DNA of 64,000 nucleotides from Owenia fusiformis. Taxonomy: Eukaryota; Annelida; Polychaeta; Sabellida; Oweniidae. The notes under the pieces were generated by a model, which was not told the origin of the DNA, searched no databases, and worked only from the letters and a program-made list of their open reading frames with translations. The stretch lies in contig CAIIXF020000011.1 of NCBI GenBank assembly GCA_903813345.2, positions 15,171,754-15,235,753 of the forward strand, given 5' to 3'. The translations under genes were made by a program, and so were the position numbers. Positions 1-14,800 of this stretch are shown piece after piece (position 1 is the first letter of the stretch; each line of letters starts with the position of its first letter).

Positions 1-2747
1 CAACAGCACCTGCCAGGGCACCCATTGAACCTGCAGACAGAATCAATTATGAACGCATAGCATAGGACCTGTGTGAGTGGAATACCCTTCCGACCACAAA
101 ATGTGTTCCACTTGTGAGGTTCAGAGGTTCATTAACATTTAAGTCAATGGACAGTGGTCGTTTAGAAACTCTTTCCACTTATGAGCTTACAGATCTGAGC
201 AGTTTCTTCGGACATCGCATGTGCTCGAATGCTGATTACATCATTGAATAAAAAAAAGTTACAACAATACTTTACCTGTTAACACATTAGCTGTTGTGGC
301 TGACACATTGAAGTGTTCTTGAATGTACTTGGGTTGAAAGGCAGAGTAACCAGAGATCCAAAACACAAAAAAGCATATGGAACAGGTTAGTCCCATGAAG
401 ACCGGGTTCAGTAGAATCCGCAGGAGTGACTTTGGAAGATCTGAAAGACAAAATATTTAAAGCCGACTTTTGGTAATGAGATTCACTGGTTCATTCAATC
501 TCCACCCGCTGAAATTTAAAAATGCTAAATCAGACTTGTACTTATATCAAATGTGTTAAGTAAATATGTAGGCACAGGGTGCCAGGACCAAAATTGTTTC
601 AGAGCACAAACAAAATATATATAAAGCCGCCCTTCGGTAATGAAAGATTGATGAGAACATTCAACCCCATAATTTACTGGTATCAAATTTCCAACTTTTT
701 ACGGACGGTGTTCCGCGAACAGCGTTTGTCGTTGGGCGTATGGCGGTCGGCATCTGGCATTCGGCGTCTGTTGCAAATGGGAGGTGGTGATATTTTGCAT
801 GTCAATGCCTTGTCAATTTTGTTTTACTTACTGTACCTTTTATATCAGTTACAGCATTTCTTAAAGAGAGACCATTTTCATCATCCGCATCATCATTATC
901 GTCATCAACGTCTTTATAACTTTTCTCTACTTCCATTTTCCTTGGTATCATGAGCATAGGAATTGCCCCCAATATCATCACTAATGCCATGATAGGGAAC
1001 CCTAGCCACCAGGCCCCTATATACCCAGCCTCCTCCGGGCCTATTCCATTAGCTAATGTAACAAGTGCAGTAAGTTTAGAAATATACAGTTGCATACATG
1101 TACATCCAGTATTCAATTTTGAGACCTTTTTGCCCACCTTGTACAACTATGAAACCTTTTTACTTAATTATATTTTACTCCTTATCTTGAAACAAATAAT
1201 TGCTGGTAAACAGGTTGAAACAGGAAATGGTTAAAATGATGGTGGTAACATTTCCCTTTCATTTACATCTGGGTAATACGATGTCTAAACACGAGCCAGT
1301 AAACATGAAGTTTAAGCTTGCATATAAAATCGAAACGCCAACCTATACGTATGACCAATCGCAAGATATTTTCTGTTCACGTTTAGATTGTGAAAAACAT
1401 TGAAAGCTTAAGACGCCCTATTAATTTACGAATGAACGCTTCGGAATAGCATGTTAGATTGCGGGTGCAATGTATTCGAAATTGAGCTAATGGAGTACAT
1501 ACATGTGAGGTCCTCGGGAAGGAGGAGCACTGCTGCCCCCATGTAATAACCTACAACTGGACCTATCACCTTTAGGGTAAACAGAACACCTGCAAACAAG
1601 CAGAACAGTGTTGGGTTATAAAAATACGTCTCAAGCACTTATGGTTGAACGGTAAGAATGTACATGTATGTATAATTTGCCAGATCAAATGTGAAAATGG
1701 TTTTAATAGGCCGAAATTGGTCAATTGATACTTTATTTCAGGAATGTAGCCAGCTTATGCACTTTTGTCACAAAATTATTTGAAAAGTGCTCAAATTGGT
1801 GAAAACTTCATCACATCACTTTTATCCGGTGTAAAAGAAATGATGGTCCCCTGGGGATTATGGTCCCCTTTCTTAACGGCCCTTACTGGCCCTGATTGTA
1901 CATACGATAATGAGGGAAAGAGTTGTATTTAGGTCACCATATAAATCAATGGAGAGTAGGACCATAATTTGATAGGACCTCCTACCCTTTTACACCGGGA
2001 TGAGGGGCACGGGTCACTAGAAAACCCCTCCCTCTATGTTATGATGTTTCTTCGGAAGATTCAGAGGTTCATTTGAAGTACTCATAAAAGGCGCTTAACG
2101 TTTAAAATATGTTGAAGTGACGAGGCATATTGTCTACCTAGGAAAAAGGAAAGATCCTTTCTGCTAGCATTATCGTCTATGTAAGTTGTCCCCAGGGTCC
2201 AGAAAGAACATGTACCCACTCCGTAAAATAATTGAGCCACAACAAACAGACTATAAGCTATTTTGTTTTCATGTTCATTTTTCATATCCTCACTATCACA
2301 GTTCATATGTGTTGTATTTCCAGCTGGTCCCATCCTGCAGAATAGAGTTGATTCACTTGAGTTATCCTGTGTGGTATTTTTCGCGGAGAATTCTGGGTTA
2401 AACCCTCCTTTGCTTCCATATATGAAAAAGGGAGTCGCCCACAGTAACATAGAAATGGCTACTGCTATTGAAGACCCGAAAAATATACGAGGAGTGTGAC
2501 TCCGTCTTGCAAAATGACTGAAAATGATTCCAGGAAAGTAAATATAGTTATCGACAGTCATCAGAAACCCAGTCGTCGAACTGGAAAATCCAAATCTTTT
2601 CTCCAATGTTGTTAATATTGAAGAATAATAGGAACTGAATGTTCCTGTGCCGAGAGCATAAATAGATAAAGCAGCGACAAATAATTTAATGCCGATATAT
2701 TTTTCCATGCATTTTGCACTATTTTTGGTTTCTTTTTGGTTCTCCAT
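1..2747 (-). CDS. Solute carrier organic anion transporter (OATP/SLCO family), 5' part, partial
   Basis: Plasma-membrane transporter of large amphipathic organic anions (known role of the family). Coding exons on the minus strand: 2747-2138, 1589-1503, 1052-837, 440-276 and 30-<1. All have AG acceptors and GT donors, and the phases agree, giving about 369 residues before the left edge. Exon 1 starts at the ATG at 2747 and encodes a short cytosolic N-terminus, the first membrane helices and a loop with N-glycosylation-like NTT/NSS/NTT sites, ending in the family-typical TLGTTYIDDNAS stretch. Exon 2 has VIGPVVGYYMG. Exon 3 has the diagnostic YIGAWWLGF signature, followed by an Asp-rich cytosolic loop. 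Exon 4 encodes the next helix pair (LLNPVFMGLTCS, FQPKYIQEHF). Exon 3's donor is taken as AAAG|GTACAG because the alternative ACA|GTAAGT four bases on breaks the phase. Transcribed away from CNOT2, tail to head with it. The family is certain; the paralogue is not assignable. Confidence 0.93.
1826..1998. mobile_element. 173-bp MITE-like repeat with CCGGTGTAAAAG ends, copy 1
   Basis: It starts CCGGTGTAAAAG and ends CTTTTACACCGG (12-bp perfect terminal inverted repeat). A second copy of identical length lies at 47898-48070, and the two are nearly identical inside. This copy lies in the first intron of the transporter gene. No convincing target-site duplication is visible. Confidence 0.8.
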
Positions 2748-3989
2748 GCTGTTTATTCTATAGTCAAATGTATGTCGTGTCCTTATAAACGTTTATTAAA
2801 GTCCTTGTCTGTTGTTGATAAGATTAAGCCATTGACTAGTAGACCTACACATGTATTATGATTTTAATATAAACTACATTGTAGTATTTGGATGTTTGGA
2901 CTCTGATGTCAATATGAACTAACTATATGAACTATATGTACAATAAAGTCTAAGCTTGATAATTTGTTATTGATGAAGTACTTAGCTTGGGATTTTACTA
3001 CTTGAACTACAATAAATGTACGTACTTACATTTGCAATCATTTACATGTAGAGTGTAGATTGCATTGTTCAAGATGAACAAATCTTGACATTGTTATTAT
3101 AACAGGTTGTAAAATGTACATCTAAAGGACCAGACCAGCAACAATTTCGGTAGCATCTGAGACTTGATTTGATGACTATATATACCCTGCGTGCAGAGTC
3201 TAGTTAAACTAGAAGACGAAGCTCTCTTTTAAGAAGTGAAGTCAAACGAATGCAAAGGGTAGAGTATATACAGAGTGGGCCCAAAACGTCCATATTTTTC
3301 TTTGGCAATAACTTTTCTAATATTGCATGTATTTTGAAAATATTTTTGACGTCGATACAGGAATCACTAGATGCAATACCACACATGGAATGAATAAGTC
3401 TTGATGGGTTTCCAAACAAGAAAGGTTTACAGTAATGGCCTAAATGTAAATAAATGTAAAACAGTTGTCCCTACGCTTCATAAAGATCAAAGCAACAACT
3501 TTACACTTACAGTATATACTCAAATGAAAATGGGAAAAATCTGCAATAGATGCATGTGGTAGGTTATAAAATATAATTCAGTTGCATTCTGAAATTATTA
3601 TCAGACAAAAAATGGAATCGGAAAAGTTACATTTGCAGTGCAGTCTAAAAATACAATGCCAAAAAGTATTTAGTATTTTTTCACTTTTATTCACAAAGTA
3701 AACTTTTTACAAACTAAGATTGTACTTTACAACATAAAAGAAATATTCATATTTTCAGCTTCCAATAAGTATCGGATGTAGATGGGAATATTTCTACAAT
3801 ATCAGAATAAGATCTCAATTTTTTATGATGAAAACATCTCTCTAAATTAAAGTCAATATGACTATTTTCTTAAAATCTGTATGTCTGAGTAAACAGAATA
3901 GTATAAAACTCTTCAATTTATTCATTTATAGTATTTTTCATGAGACCTGTTTCATTAATTTGGGTTGAAGAGATATCCTTTTAAAAATA
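2748..3989. other. Intergenic region upstream of the transporter gene
   Basis: AT-rich sequence without credible exons. It should hold the 5' UTR and promoter of the minus-strand transporter gene, but no TATA element, initiator or repeat stands out. Confidence 0.4.
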
Positions 3990-4821
3990 CAGTAAAACCT
4001 GCGAACAGGGAATGCTCTTGGGACTGGAGGAAACTTTCCTTGTTCAGAGGTTTTCCCTACAGAGAGGGGCCACACTTTCAGCAAACTCAAACTTGCCGAA
4101 TAAGCATATTTGTATATATATTGATTGATTGTACAAATGTTTTCCCCATGTTGATTTTAGCTGCTGTTAGTGTCTGATGATGTCCAGTTGATGTTATTAT
4201 TGATATGATGTGTAGAGCTATAGTCCTAAGAACTGAATTTCAAGTTTCATCAACCCCATTTTATATCATTGATAATCTAGAAGTTGGATCAGTAAAAGAT
4301 CTAAAGATATTTGGCTCAACATGACCATGTACTTACTTTCTGTTATCTCCATAAAACAATTGTGTCAGTCCCTAGATTATCACAACTGATTTGATGTAAT
4401 TAGGTTTTTGAAAGGAAGAATTAGCTCATGATAATAAGTAACAAACAGATTAGTATTAGTTTTAAAATAAATCAGGGTAATTAACAGTGGGTGGGATGCT
4501 ACATCAGGTAAGCAATTGGCTTATCTTAATCTCAATCATATTAATCCAAGCTTTTTATATTCAGATATTGGCTTAAGACTTTCACACCTCTGAAAAATAA
4601 TGGAATATACAGTGTCACCAATATTCCATATTCCTTGTTCACAGGTGAATTTTTATAATTTGCCCCAAAATAGTGTTCCTTGTTCCCTGTTCACAGGTTT
4701 TCCCTACAGAGAGGGTCCGTTAACATGTAAGTCAATGGAAAAATATTTGGTTCTTTTGAAAAGCATTCCTTGTTCATAGGTTTTCCCTACAGAGAGGTAT
4801 TCCATCGGACAGGTTTTACTG
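3990..4821. mobile_element. Element with CAGTAAAACCTG terminal inverted repeats, copy 1
   Basis: The ends are CAGTAAAACCTG at 3990 and CAGGTTTTACTG ending 4821, each next to a TA, as expected for Tc1/mariner-type TA insertion. Inside, the phrase 'ggttttccctacagagag' occurs three times and there is no coding potential. Related short copies lie at 10067, 42082 and 42539. Confidence 0.65.
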
Positions 4822-5863
4822 TATACAAATACAATTACAACTTTTTGAATATACTCAATGTAGACACTTTATCATTTCTTCATTCTTAAAATTTATTCTC
4901 ACATTACAAACATCAATGATTGTTCAATTTCAACCAATATGATATCAACTTTCGAATTCTATTTTGCATTAAAATATTGGTTCTGACTTCAAATACAGTA
5001 GGCCTTCCAAAATATAATGCCATTAATTCTAAAAGATTATCAAGCAAGTATGATGTGTATTCCAAGCATCATGAAATATAATCATAATCTCCTTGAACAT
5101 GATTTTATTATAGGTTACAACTTGGAGATTAAACTTGTTCTTTATCATAGAGAAAATCAAAAATTGCCAAACCAACTTTTGTATAGGACAGGTACTACAT
5201 TACATAGGGTTCTCACCACATTGAGGAACGACCATTCACAAAAATGTATCATATTCAACATTGTTCAACAGTAAAAGAAGAGTATAAAGAAAAGATAAAT
5301 TAACAAATATTCATCCAAACAAAGAACATAATGTCACCTAGAAGTCATTGTGAAATAATGACCATTGATCATCCTTATTGTAGCCTTGCCCAAGTCTGTA
5401 TCATTTAAGATAAGTAAACGAGACTGACTTTGGCAAGACTATCCTTATTGAAGAATGCATGTACAGTACTGTTAAGTTGAAGTCTTATTGATTGTTGAAT
5501 TTTGATGTTGAAAATATTCTAAGCACCTCGTATCTGAATATTCTTCAAGTTGACACAGACTTTTACACTGTACTTTGTAATATCTCAGCTTTTCATGTGT
5601 TAGGTCAGGAATTAAATGAATTGTGTGAACTCTTCAGAAAGTCCGTGTGATACAAGGCTCAGAGTCGGACAGTTCAGATCCGAGCCAGTTGATATTTCCA
5701 GCATGGATATGATATTAACACGCCAACTGATCAATTATTTACCACGGAGTCAAAAATTCTTATGATGCTCCGTGTATCTCAATATCAATGCATCACGAGT
5801 GAGGGCTTATCAATGTACTTGGGCTCAGAGGGCTTATCAATGTACAAGGGCTCAGAGGGCTGA
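4822..5863. other. CNOT2 downstream region / probable 3' UTR
   Basis: No coding potential. The first canonical AATAAA on the minus strand downstream of the CNOT2 stop is complement(5104..5109), about 755 nt after the stop codon, so much of this stretch is probably CNOT2 3' UTR. A short 26-bp direct repeat ('gagggcttatcaatgtac') lies just after the stop at about 5802-5870. Confidence 0.35.
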
Positions 5864-8800
5864 TTAATGTACCATCGCTGAGGGCTGATTTGGATTGTGA
5901 TGGAGAGTATGTGGGAGATGAGGTCTATCTTCAAGTTTATCATATTCCAATAAGAACTCCTTAGCTACTTTACGCCAACTTGGAGCGTCCCAGAAATAAT
6001 ATGTGCCCTTTTCGTAAGAGTTTGTTTTAATGCTTGGGTCCATGCCTGGTGCCCTTGTGATCCATACTCTGTCTTCTTTGTGGTAGCGCCAGTCTCTGTT
6101 ATACCTGAAAGGACAAATTGATATTCCATAACACGTACTTGAGTTTAAAAATGAAGTCAAAATTATGAATTATTTCAATTTTGGATAAACAAGACACTAA
6201 GTGATAAACATTGCAAAATGAAAAATGATTGCCATGACATTAATCAAACATTCCAAAAACCTAATTAGATCTTGGCACTACATAGTCTGCTGTTGCGTCT
6301 GTAAATATGTCAACTTGAATGGATGAGTGATTTCCCTTGAATTTTGATGACAAGATTTATGTGGCATACATTACTGACAAAAAGGAACAATGAAATAAAA
6401 AAGTTCCAATTTTTTGGTCCACTTTGTAAAACGCAGCTAGATAATTCCACTTACAATTCTACAGCAGCTGCCAGCTGTAATACATCACCATTGTTCATAT
6501 AGAACAGGAAGAACAACAGGTCTTCTCCATACCTATTCAACTTTATAGGGGCTAACTGAAACAGAAAATTAAACAAATAGATAACAAGGAATTAACAGGC
6601 AAAATGTCACAACCTTCCATTTGTTACAGACACCAATAGCCAAATCTTAACATCAACTGCAAAACATCAACCACCGAACACAAACAACAGTTGGAGACTA
6701 CGACAAGATGTCACCACTTCTGGTAGTGCCATAAAAATGACAACATTTGGTTGGTTCCAATGGTGGAAAAGAAAAAGGCAATTTCTACAAAACGGGGTAA
6801 AAGTAGGAGATCGAAACAATGTTGTAATTTACCTGAACAGACTCTCAGAGAGCAAGATGAATGGATTATTCCAAAACATTTAAACTACTTAATAAAGTCT
6901 CAAACAGCAATATGTCTATATATGTCATAACTATATAAAAACTGTGACTTTTTGAAAAGTTGAAACAGATCTCTTTAGTATTCTTCACTGCTTCATTTCA
7001 ACTTCATATGTGTAACTCAATATAACTGGACATTCATCAATAAAGCCAACTTCAAATCTATCAACATGAGCGGCTCACCTTTTCTCTGATGAATATATTT
7101 GTGAGATATTCTGAGTGTACGTGGAAGTCAATGTCCTGTGGCCTACATGGGCTGTCTGCCCAGGGAGACTGGAACGTGCTGTACAGATTCCTATTAACAC
7201 AAAGCGTAAACCCAAAGAATGGCTTTGATATAAGCAATGTTAGGGTGGTAAATGTTATATGCAAGTTTAATATATACATAAGAGGCATCAATGTTGTGCC
7301 CATGTGTGAAATGATATGACGTCATACAGATGTCTTCAGTTAAGAAGTGATATAACTAGAAAAACAGCAACTCCACGGAGTAGCAAATCCCACCGAACAA
7401 AACATATTATGCTTATTTTAGCTAAGTGTTAATGTTGAAATGTTTGTGCACTTTGTGATAGAAGCATGAAATTTGCCACAAAGTTAGTTTATACCATTGT
7501 GAACTAAGCATCATCATTATAAAATTTGAACCAAATCCGTTCACTGGTATATGAGTTATCAAAGATTACGTTTTTTACGAATATGGGCCGCCATCTTGAA
7601 ATTCAGCCGCCATCTTGAAAATTATTTCTTGAACAGAGCTACTGTGTCCCTAGGCATAATCATATAAAATTTCAACTAAATCTGTTCACTGGTATTTGGG
7701 TTATCAAAGATTACGTTTTTTACGAAAAATTGCCGCCATTTTGAAATTAAGCGGCCATCTTGAAAATGTTTTGTCGAACATAGCTACTGTGTCCCTAAGC
7801 ATCATCATATAAAATTTGAACCAAATCCGTTCACTAGTATTTGAGTTATCAAAGATTACATATTTTTACGAAAAATGGCCGCCATTTTGAAATTAAGCTG
7901 CCATCTTGAAAATCTCTTTTTGTGCGAAACTCATTTGTCCCTAGGCATAAACCTATAAAATTTGAACCAAATCCATCAACCGGTATTTGAGTTATCGCCC
8001 GGACACAGGGACGAACGAACGGACGGACGGACAGACGGATGGATGGACGGACGGCTTCTCTATATCCCCCTTGAACTTCGTTCGATGGGATAATCAGCCA
8101 TCTTCTTGCTTTTGATTCCGTAGTGATACAGTCCTACGAATCACATGAAAATGAGTCACGTGCCATGTGGTACGGAAAATGCATCATCACAATTGACCAA
8201 TCAAAATACTTCGAAACTTCTAACCATGTGATAAATTTTTGTACATTGGAATTCAGGAGTTTATCACTTACAAAAACAATGGAGTTGTATCTCAATTTGA
8301 ATTATTTCTTGTTAAGTGAACTTGTGGTACATTTTACTTACTCAGGTGAGTTGAGATTTAGCCCTAGAGTAGTAAGGTCAATGCCAGGTGCCAGGGCTAC
8401 AAGATTAGGGTCTGTCTCAGCAGCTCTGATGAATGTTAACAGACCAACCATACCAAACTGGTCATTTACCATCCCCATTGGAATGTTTGACACTGTCCCT
8501 GAAAAACATGAATATTAATGTTTTATGCCGTTTGAATTTATGAACTTCATTTGATTCTGTTTTGAACTGCCAAATTATAACTTGTATTGTATACCAGTAA
8601 GTTATTAGGTTAAATGATGCAGTTTACGTTTCAAGAACGAATAATCGAACTTTTAGGCAAGTGGGCTCCAAGGAAACACCAACTTTCCTGTAGACTGATA
8701 TATTAAGAAATCAACTCAGTAGCTTCCCCCAAAGATCAAATGCTACAGATCAATAGTTGTGAAAGACAAAGTTAATTTTGTTAATTTGACCCCCTCATCT

Positions 8801-11800
8801 AATGAAGTTTTAATATGTTGATCTGTCTTTCACTTGAATATTTAAAAAATCAACACTCTAATGAAACCATCATTAACACCCTCCCCTAATGAAACTAACT
8901 TCGCAATTCCACAACCATTGATAATTGACCACCATCCCTTAATGAGTACTGCACTCTTACCATCTGCATGTGTCTGTATTCCTCTCTTGGATGCCTTGTC
9001 TGGAAACTTTCCATCTTTCGACAGGACTTGCTCATAGGATGACGGATTCTGAAATGAACAGAAATCATTTGAGTCAAAACTTTGAGCTTATATATTTCTG
9101 ACAGATGAGATGGAAACTGTCAATCTTTAATCTCACAAATTGTTGCCCATTATTCTAAATGTTATGAACTTAAATTGCTGGTTTTACTATATTTCACTTA
9201 GAATTCAAGCTGAACTGTTGCTGTAGTTTATATCCTTAAAATTATACTTACTGGACTTATAGAGTTAATACCATCACCAGAAGAGGGCTTGGGTGGATCT
9301 GAAAAGGAAACACAAAATTAACTTCCACTTCAAGGAATCAATACATTAGAATCATTGGGTCATTTTTTTCATTTTTCATTTTCTGATATTTATCAAAATT
9401 ATACAAACTTTTACAAAGGAACAATTTAAGAAATCACTTATTTAATCATAATACTGAATACACGATACCAAAAAGACATTTTTAAGAAAGAGTCACAATA
9501 TAAAATTCATGAAGATTTGAGATATTTTAAGATGTCTATGTGATGGAAAGTGATGGCTTTTTAGCATAGAGTATGAAAAAAGTTCATTTCTCACATTTTA
9601 TTGAATAGTAACAGAAAATGATAAAGTGTAGAATCTGGTGTGGAACATAAGATATTGCCTCAAGTATTTAATGAAATTGTCACACTTAGGATGTGTGAGC
9701 TCAATGTTCGCCACTGTGTGATCAGCGCTGATGGCGGGGCACGACATGGACACATGGTTGGCAAAACAAATAGTTTTACAGCAAGATACCTCCGATCACA
9801 TCAAATACAAAATTAGCAACATGGTGGAGAACAGTGAGCCCACATGGCTAATATGACAGCTACTAAAGATATGGAACTCACTCTGAGAGCCAGGTAGCGC
9901 TGGGAAGTCTTCCTGCTGTATTGTAAATTCATCTCTCTCTTGCTGAGGCTTGCTCACCATGCCAACTGAAATAAAATAAAAAATTTGAAGATTACATGAA
10001 AATGATCACATTCATATGTATTTACTGTGAATCGGATACAATATTAAGTGATATATGTACTATGTACAGTAAAACCTGTTTATCCGAACACCTCTCTAAT
10101 CTGAACACCTTTCGATTCGAATGCCTTTTCATTTTTTATCTGCCATAGATTTCCATGTTAAAATATCTAGAAATGTGGACACCTTCCGATTGGAACACTC
10201 GTGTGGCCATGTGCCAATAGGAGCACACTTGGGCAGTCTCAGAGGCGTTCAGATTAACCATGTTTTACTGTATGTAAACCTAAGGCCAGAAATCAGAATT
10301 TTGAAAATAAATAGCCACTTGCTATGAAGAATCACCACCCCTTTGAAACAGAATAAGCAAATTCCTGAAACTTTAGCAAAATGACAAAGCTTTTGTTAGA
10401 AACTACTCTTAACCCTCAGATGACATTCATCGTAATATCAATTAATATCAAAAATATCAATTTGTCATTTTAAGTGAAAGTAATCTTTTTTTTGGGGGGG
10501 GGGTTAGTTGCTTTAGTTGAACAAAACCAATGAAATTAAAATAGGAATAAATATTATACTCAAGTAGGAATCATAAGGTTATTTCAAAATGATTTTTGCT
10601 AAAATAGGCAATTCAGTAGACCAAATTCTTGTATTCTAATTCTAATTTGTTTTTTTCTATTTCAGAGTTATACACAGATCCATCGACTGCTTATTTTATC
10701 AAAAATAATTTTAAAAAAAACGTTTGATTCTAACTGAAATTCAATTTCATTGATTGAAGAGGGAATAGAAGTGGACTGATTTTTCATAAGACTACTTTCC
10801 CTTAAACTGACTTATACGATATGATATTATGACTTATTGGCCCACATCCTTTGGAATTTAGTCATTGTCATTTTAGTTTCTGGTTATTCTAGTATATCCC
10901 TATTCAAGGTTCTTAATAAGCTTGAAATATCATTTGGTCAAAGGGTTTCATCTTTTTAGAAACAAGGAAGTTTATCTTAAAAACAGTTTGTCAAATGGAC
11001 CACCTATCCAAAATTTGGTGGTCAGAATAAGTGACATAGGTTTCAAAATAGGCCAATTTGGTACCTCTTTACATTGCAATCATTCTAAGAATGCATAAAT
11101 TAATCCTTATTTACTATTTGAAATTTGAATGAAATGTCAATTGAGGGTTAATGAGAGAAAATATATGCAGATACAAACATTTATCTTCTCCCAGCTGTGG
11201 CTTGCCAACCATATCGACTGAAATCAAAATTAGAAAAATCAGAAAAAAACTCATAAAATAAAGCAATAACATTGAAACGACACCCAAAACTCATTTATAT
11301 AAACGAAAAAAACTACTAAAAAACAATGAATGAGTGAATTAAAAATTTCACAATCAATTCATTTCATCAAACAAATAATTCCATCAAGATATGGAACTGT
11401 ACACATTTAATTAATTACTTATGAATCAATTCACATTTAATTCATTAATTAATTAATTCATCAATATCATACCATAGTTCCTGGCTAGGCTGTTGCCGAG
11501 TGCAGCATTAGCTGGCATGGACCTATTACCCAGAGTCGGGAATTCTGAGAGGTCTAAACTGGCTTGCTGGGGGTCCCCTGAAAAATAAAACAAATATCAT
11601 GAATCATGCTCTAAACTCTGAGGGGTAGAGCCTTAATTGATTATTGCAACAACTGAGTAGGACAAATAAACAAACAGTTTCTATGTTGATGTGATCTAAA
11701 TAACCACAGTCTTTGATGAGTTAGTAAAATAAATCCCATCTACATATAAAGGCAGAATAAGGCTGAAAAATATGGGACTGCAATTCTGATCGACCCATTC

Positions 11801-14800
11801 CTGATTGGATCAGGCTAATCAAAGGATTGTCTCTAATTCTGAGTGTAGTTAAAGCTCACTTTTACTCGTTTTTGTTCCATCCTTTTTCTGAATGCAGAAA
11901 AGTCTCAATATTCAATTCAAGATTCTTAATGATTCTCAAACAATTGAGCATGTTTTTTTAATTTTTAGTATTCATTGATTCATATCTGCTATATTGCAGT
12001 TAACAATTTTTCTTAGAAGCCAAAAACTTTCAGTGCAAGGGTTAATATTTACCTGGACGACCGAAGCCGGAGAAGACATTACTTGGGGCTGTGGAAGTCA
12101 CACCACCACTGGAATAAACAGAATGCAAATATTGAACTTTCAGAGACTAATATTGTAACTCACAGAACTTTACATGTTGAGAGTACTATAAATCGTTCTG
12201 GACATATTTTGATTTGTATAACTTTAATTTAACAACAATACTGAATATATGAGCGTTCATTTTCAAAATCCAGCATAAAATGTCACATTAATTATCTGAG
12301 TTTGGGGCAGAAAGTTTTCAAATGACACAATCATCATTATTTATCTGAGTTTGGGGAAGAATGTTTTCACATGTCACATTATTTATCTGAGTTTGGGGCA
12401 GAAAGTATTCAATTGACACATTATTTAGAGTTTGGGGCAGAAAGAATTCAATTGACACATACGTGAGAAAAGCTGCAGCTGAGGTGTTTGTTGCGGCAAG
12501 TCTTTTTTGTAGGCTAGAGGCTTGGCTGCTTGCCAACTGATTCAAAACATTTGTTCTTTGACTTCCAATAGCAGAGAAAGCATTCCTAAAATTAAAAAAA
12601 TAAAATTAAGACTGATTCTTACTTATAACATGCACAGTGTTCTAACTTTTAGTCCATTCAAACTTTTGCATTAAAACAAAAACATCACTTTAATTAAGAG
12701 CGATTGATTTGTTGTTGTAGTTTACCTTTTTTGGCTCACCCTGTATATTTTACAAAAAAATAGAATTACGACCAATATATCTATTGAGGATTTTGATATA
12801 TTTCATACTACAGCACTACTATAAAGAGAAGCTTTTTGGATGTCATTATAAGCACATCGATTCAGAATAGCAAAACAAATCAACAAACACAAAAATTGAA
12901 ACATATGATATTTAAATTAATTCAGAAAATAATAATTCTACAAAGATCTAACAAAATCAGAAATGATGAGTTGAAAAAATTTAGACGGAAATGGTACCTA
13001 TTTGGAGACTGCTGTTGCTGTTGAGACATAGGGAAACTAGTGCCACCTATACTTGTGGGCGTGGCATTCCGGGCATTGAACCCACTTGTTGGCAGCCCCC
13101 TCTGTTGGAGGGCTGAGGTACTCATAGGAGTTCCCCCGATAGCATCTAAAAATCAGAAAATATTTCCATTACAGAAAAAAAAGTTTTAGGGGAAGTGGAA
13201 GGACAGTATGTGCATTCACTCATTTTTTCCAAGTAACAATAAATTAGAAATTTTAATATTTAAACAACTTTATTGATTTCTTCGGAGAATCTTTTTTATT
13301 AGATCAAGGCTTTGACTTGTATCCCAGTCTTTTTCAAGAAATTAATATATATATATTGCATATCCCAAGATGAGCACATTAACCCAATAATAAATTTTCA
13401 TCAGAAACAGAAATTATTTTTATGTAAACTTTTAACTAGAAAACATAACTGAAAAAAACTTTGTCATATACCAAAATAAAATATGATAAAATAACAAAAA
13501 ATATCAATTGATATAAAGACCCCACTCTGGTCCTAAGCTTTGTAACAATGTATACTTACTGGATGGTGGTCCATACACATTGGAGTTGAACACGCCAGAT
13601 AACTGAGTTGATGGTGAATTTGAATTTTTCATCATCTGAAATATTCATTATTAACATTAAACCTAAATATGCATCAATACTAAGATCAGCTTGAAACTAG
13701 AATATACATTTTAGACACATTTAAGAAAAGTTTATGAAGAACTAATTCTTTGACTTTTTAACTGAATTCATTTTCATTCAATTAAATGTTCATCAAAATA
13801 TTTTTGATTCAGGCTAGAAAATGAAATAGAAAATGGAAATGGGATATTTTAGTTTTCTGTAATATTTCTAGAATTGATTCAATTCCACTACAATTTACAA
13901 GCAATTACAAGTGATGATCGAAGCATGAATAAGTGTTGCATATCGTTGTTTGAAACATACAGCTGCTAGACTGTCGTTTTCAAACTTGGCAATGGACTTG
14001 GAAAAAGAGTTGCCTATGAAAAGCAATATGGTAAATTGTGGCAATTAGTTTTTAATCATCCTTAGTCCAGAACCTTATTGTATATTTTGTTCAAAAATAC
14101 ACTGTATATTCTAAAATACATTGTATTAAGGATTTTCAGCTTATTAAACTTACAGCATCTTGAGCTGCCTGGAAGTTGAACAACATCAGCTCGGGTTCCT
14201 CTGACTGCTCATCAAACTGGCCCTGAAGGTACAGAAGAAATCAAGAAATGTAATTCATCTTAATGAACATGGATTATTTTCAACAGTTTCACATCCAGGA
14301 ATCTACAGAAGGGGAATCCCCTCTTATTGAATATATCATCTTATTTAAATCAGTATTGAATGTACTGAATGGTTTCTGCAATCGCTAATAATTTGTTTAT
14401 GTGGGAGTGCCTAAAACAAGTGAATGAACACTATATTAACTTCATGTCGCTGTGTCTTAGCTTTGATAACCTTTGACAGGCTTGATAAAACACTGATTAG
14501 CGCATTGTATAGATTCCCACTTTTCTAATTCTGTTTTATTGCATGTAAATTTTGCCTCAGTACACTTATCAATATGTATCAGATGCTGGCACAGTTTTGC
14601 CGGAAGTTTGCAAGAAGTAACTTTTGGCAATGCAGTATGTTAGAGTAACCTAGTAGGTGTAAGAAAATATAAGGTGATGGCATTTAAAGTGGTAAAAACA
14701 ATTTTCACGGCCGAATTGGACTTCAATTCCTGCGATTTCAGGGGGTACTATAAGACTATTTCATAACATAAAGGATATAGTTGCTATTGTTCTGTTTTCT

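Noticed and set aside
837-1052. Alternative donor ACA|GTAAGT for transporter exon 3
   Set aside because: Stronger consensus, but it breaks the reading phase with the next exon; the upstream AAAG|GTACAG donor keeps it.
8123-8518. 131-codon plus-strand open frame
   Set aside because: It is the antisense shadow of CNOT2 exon 8498-8342.
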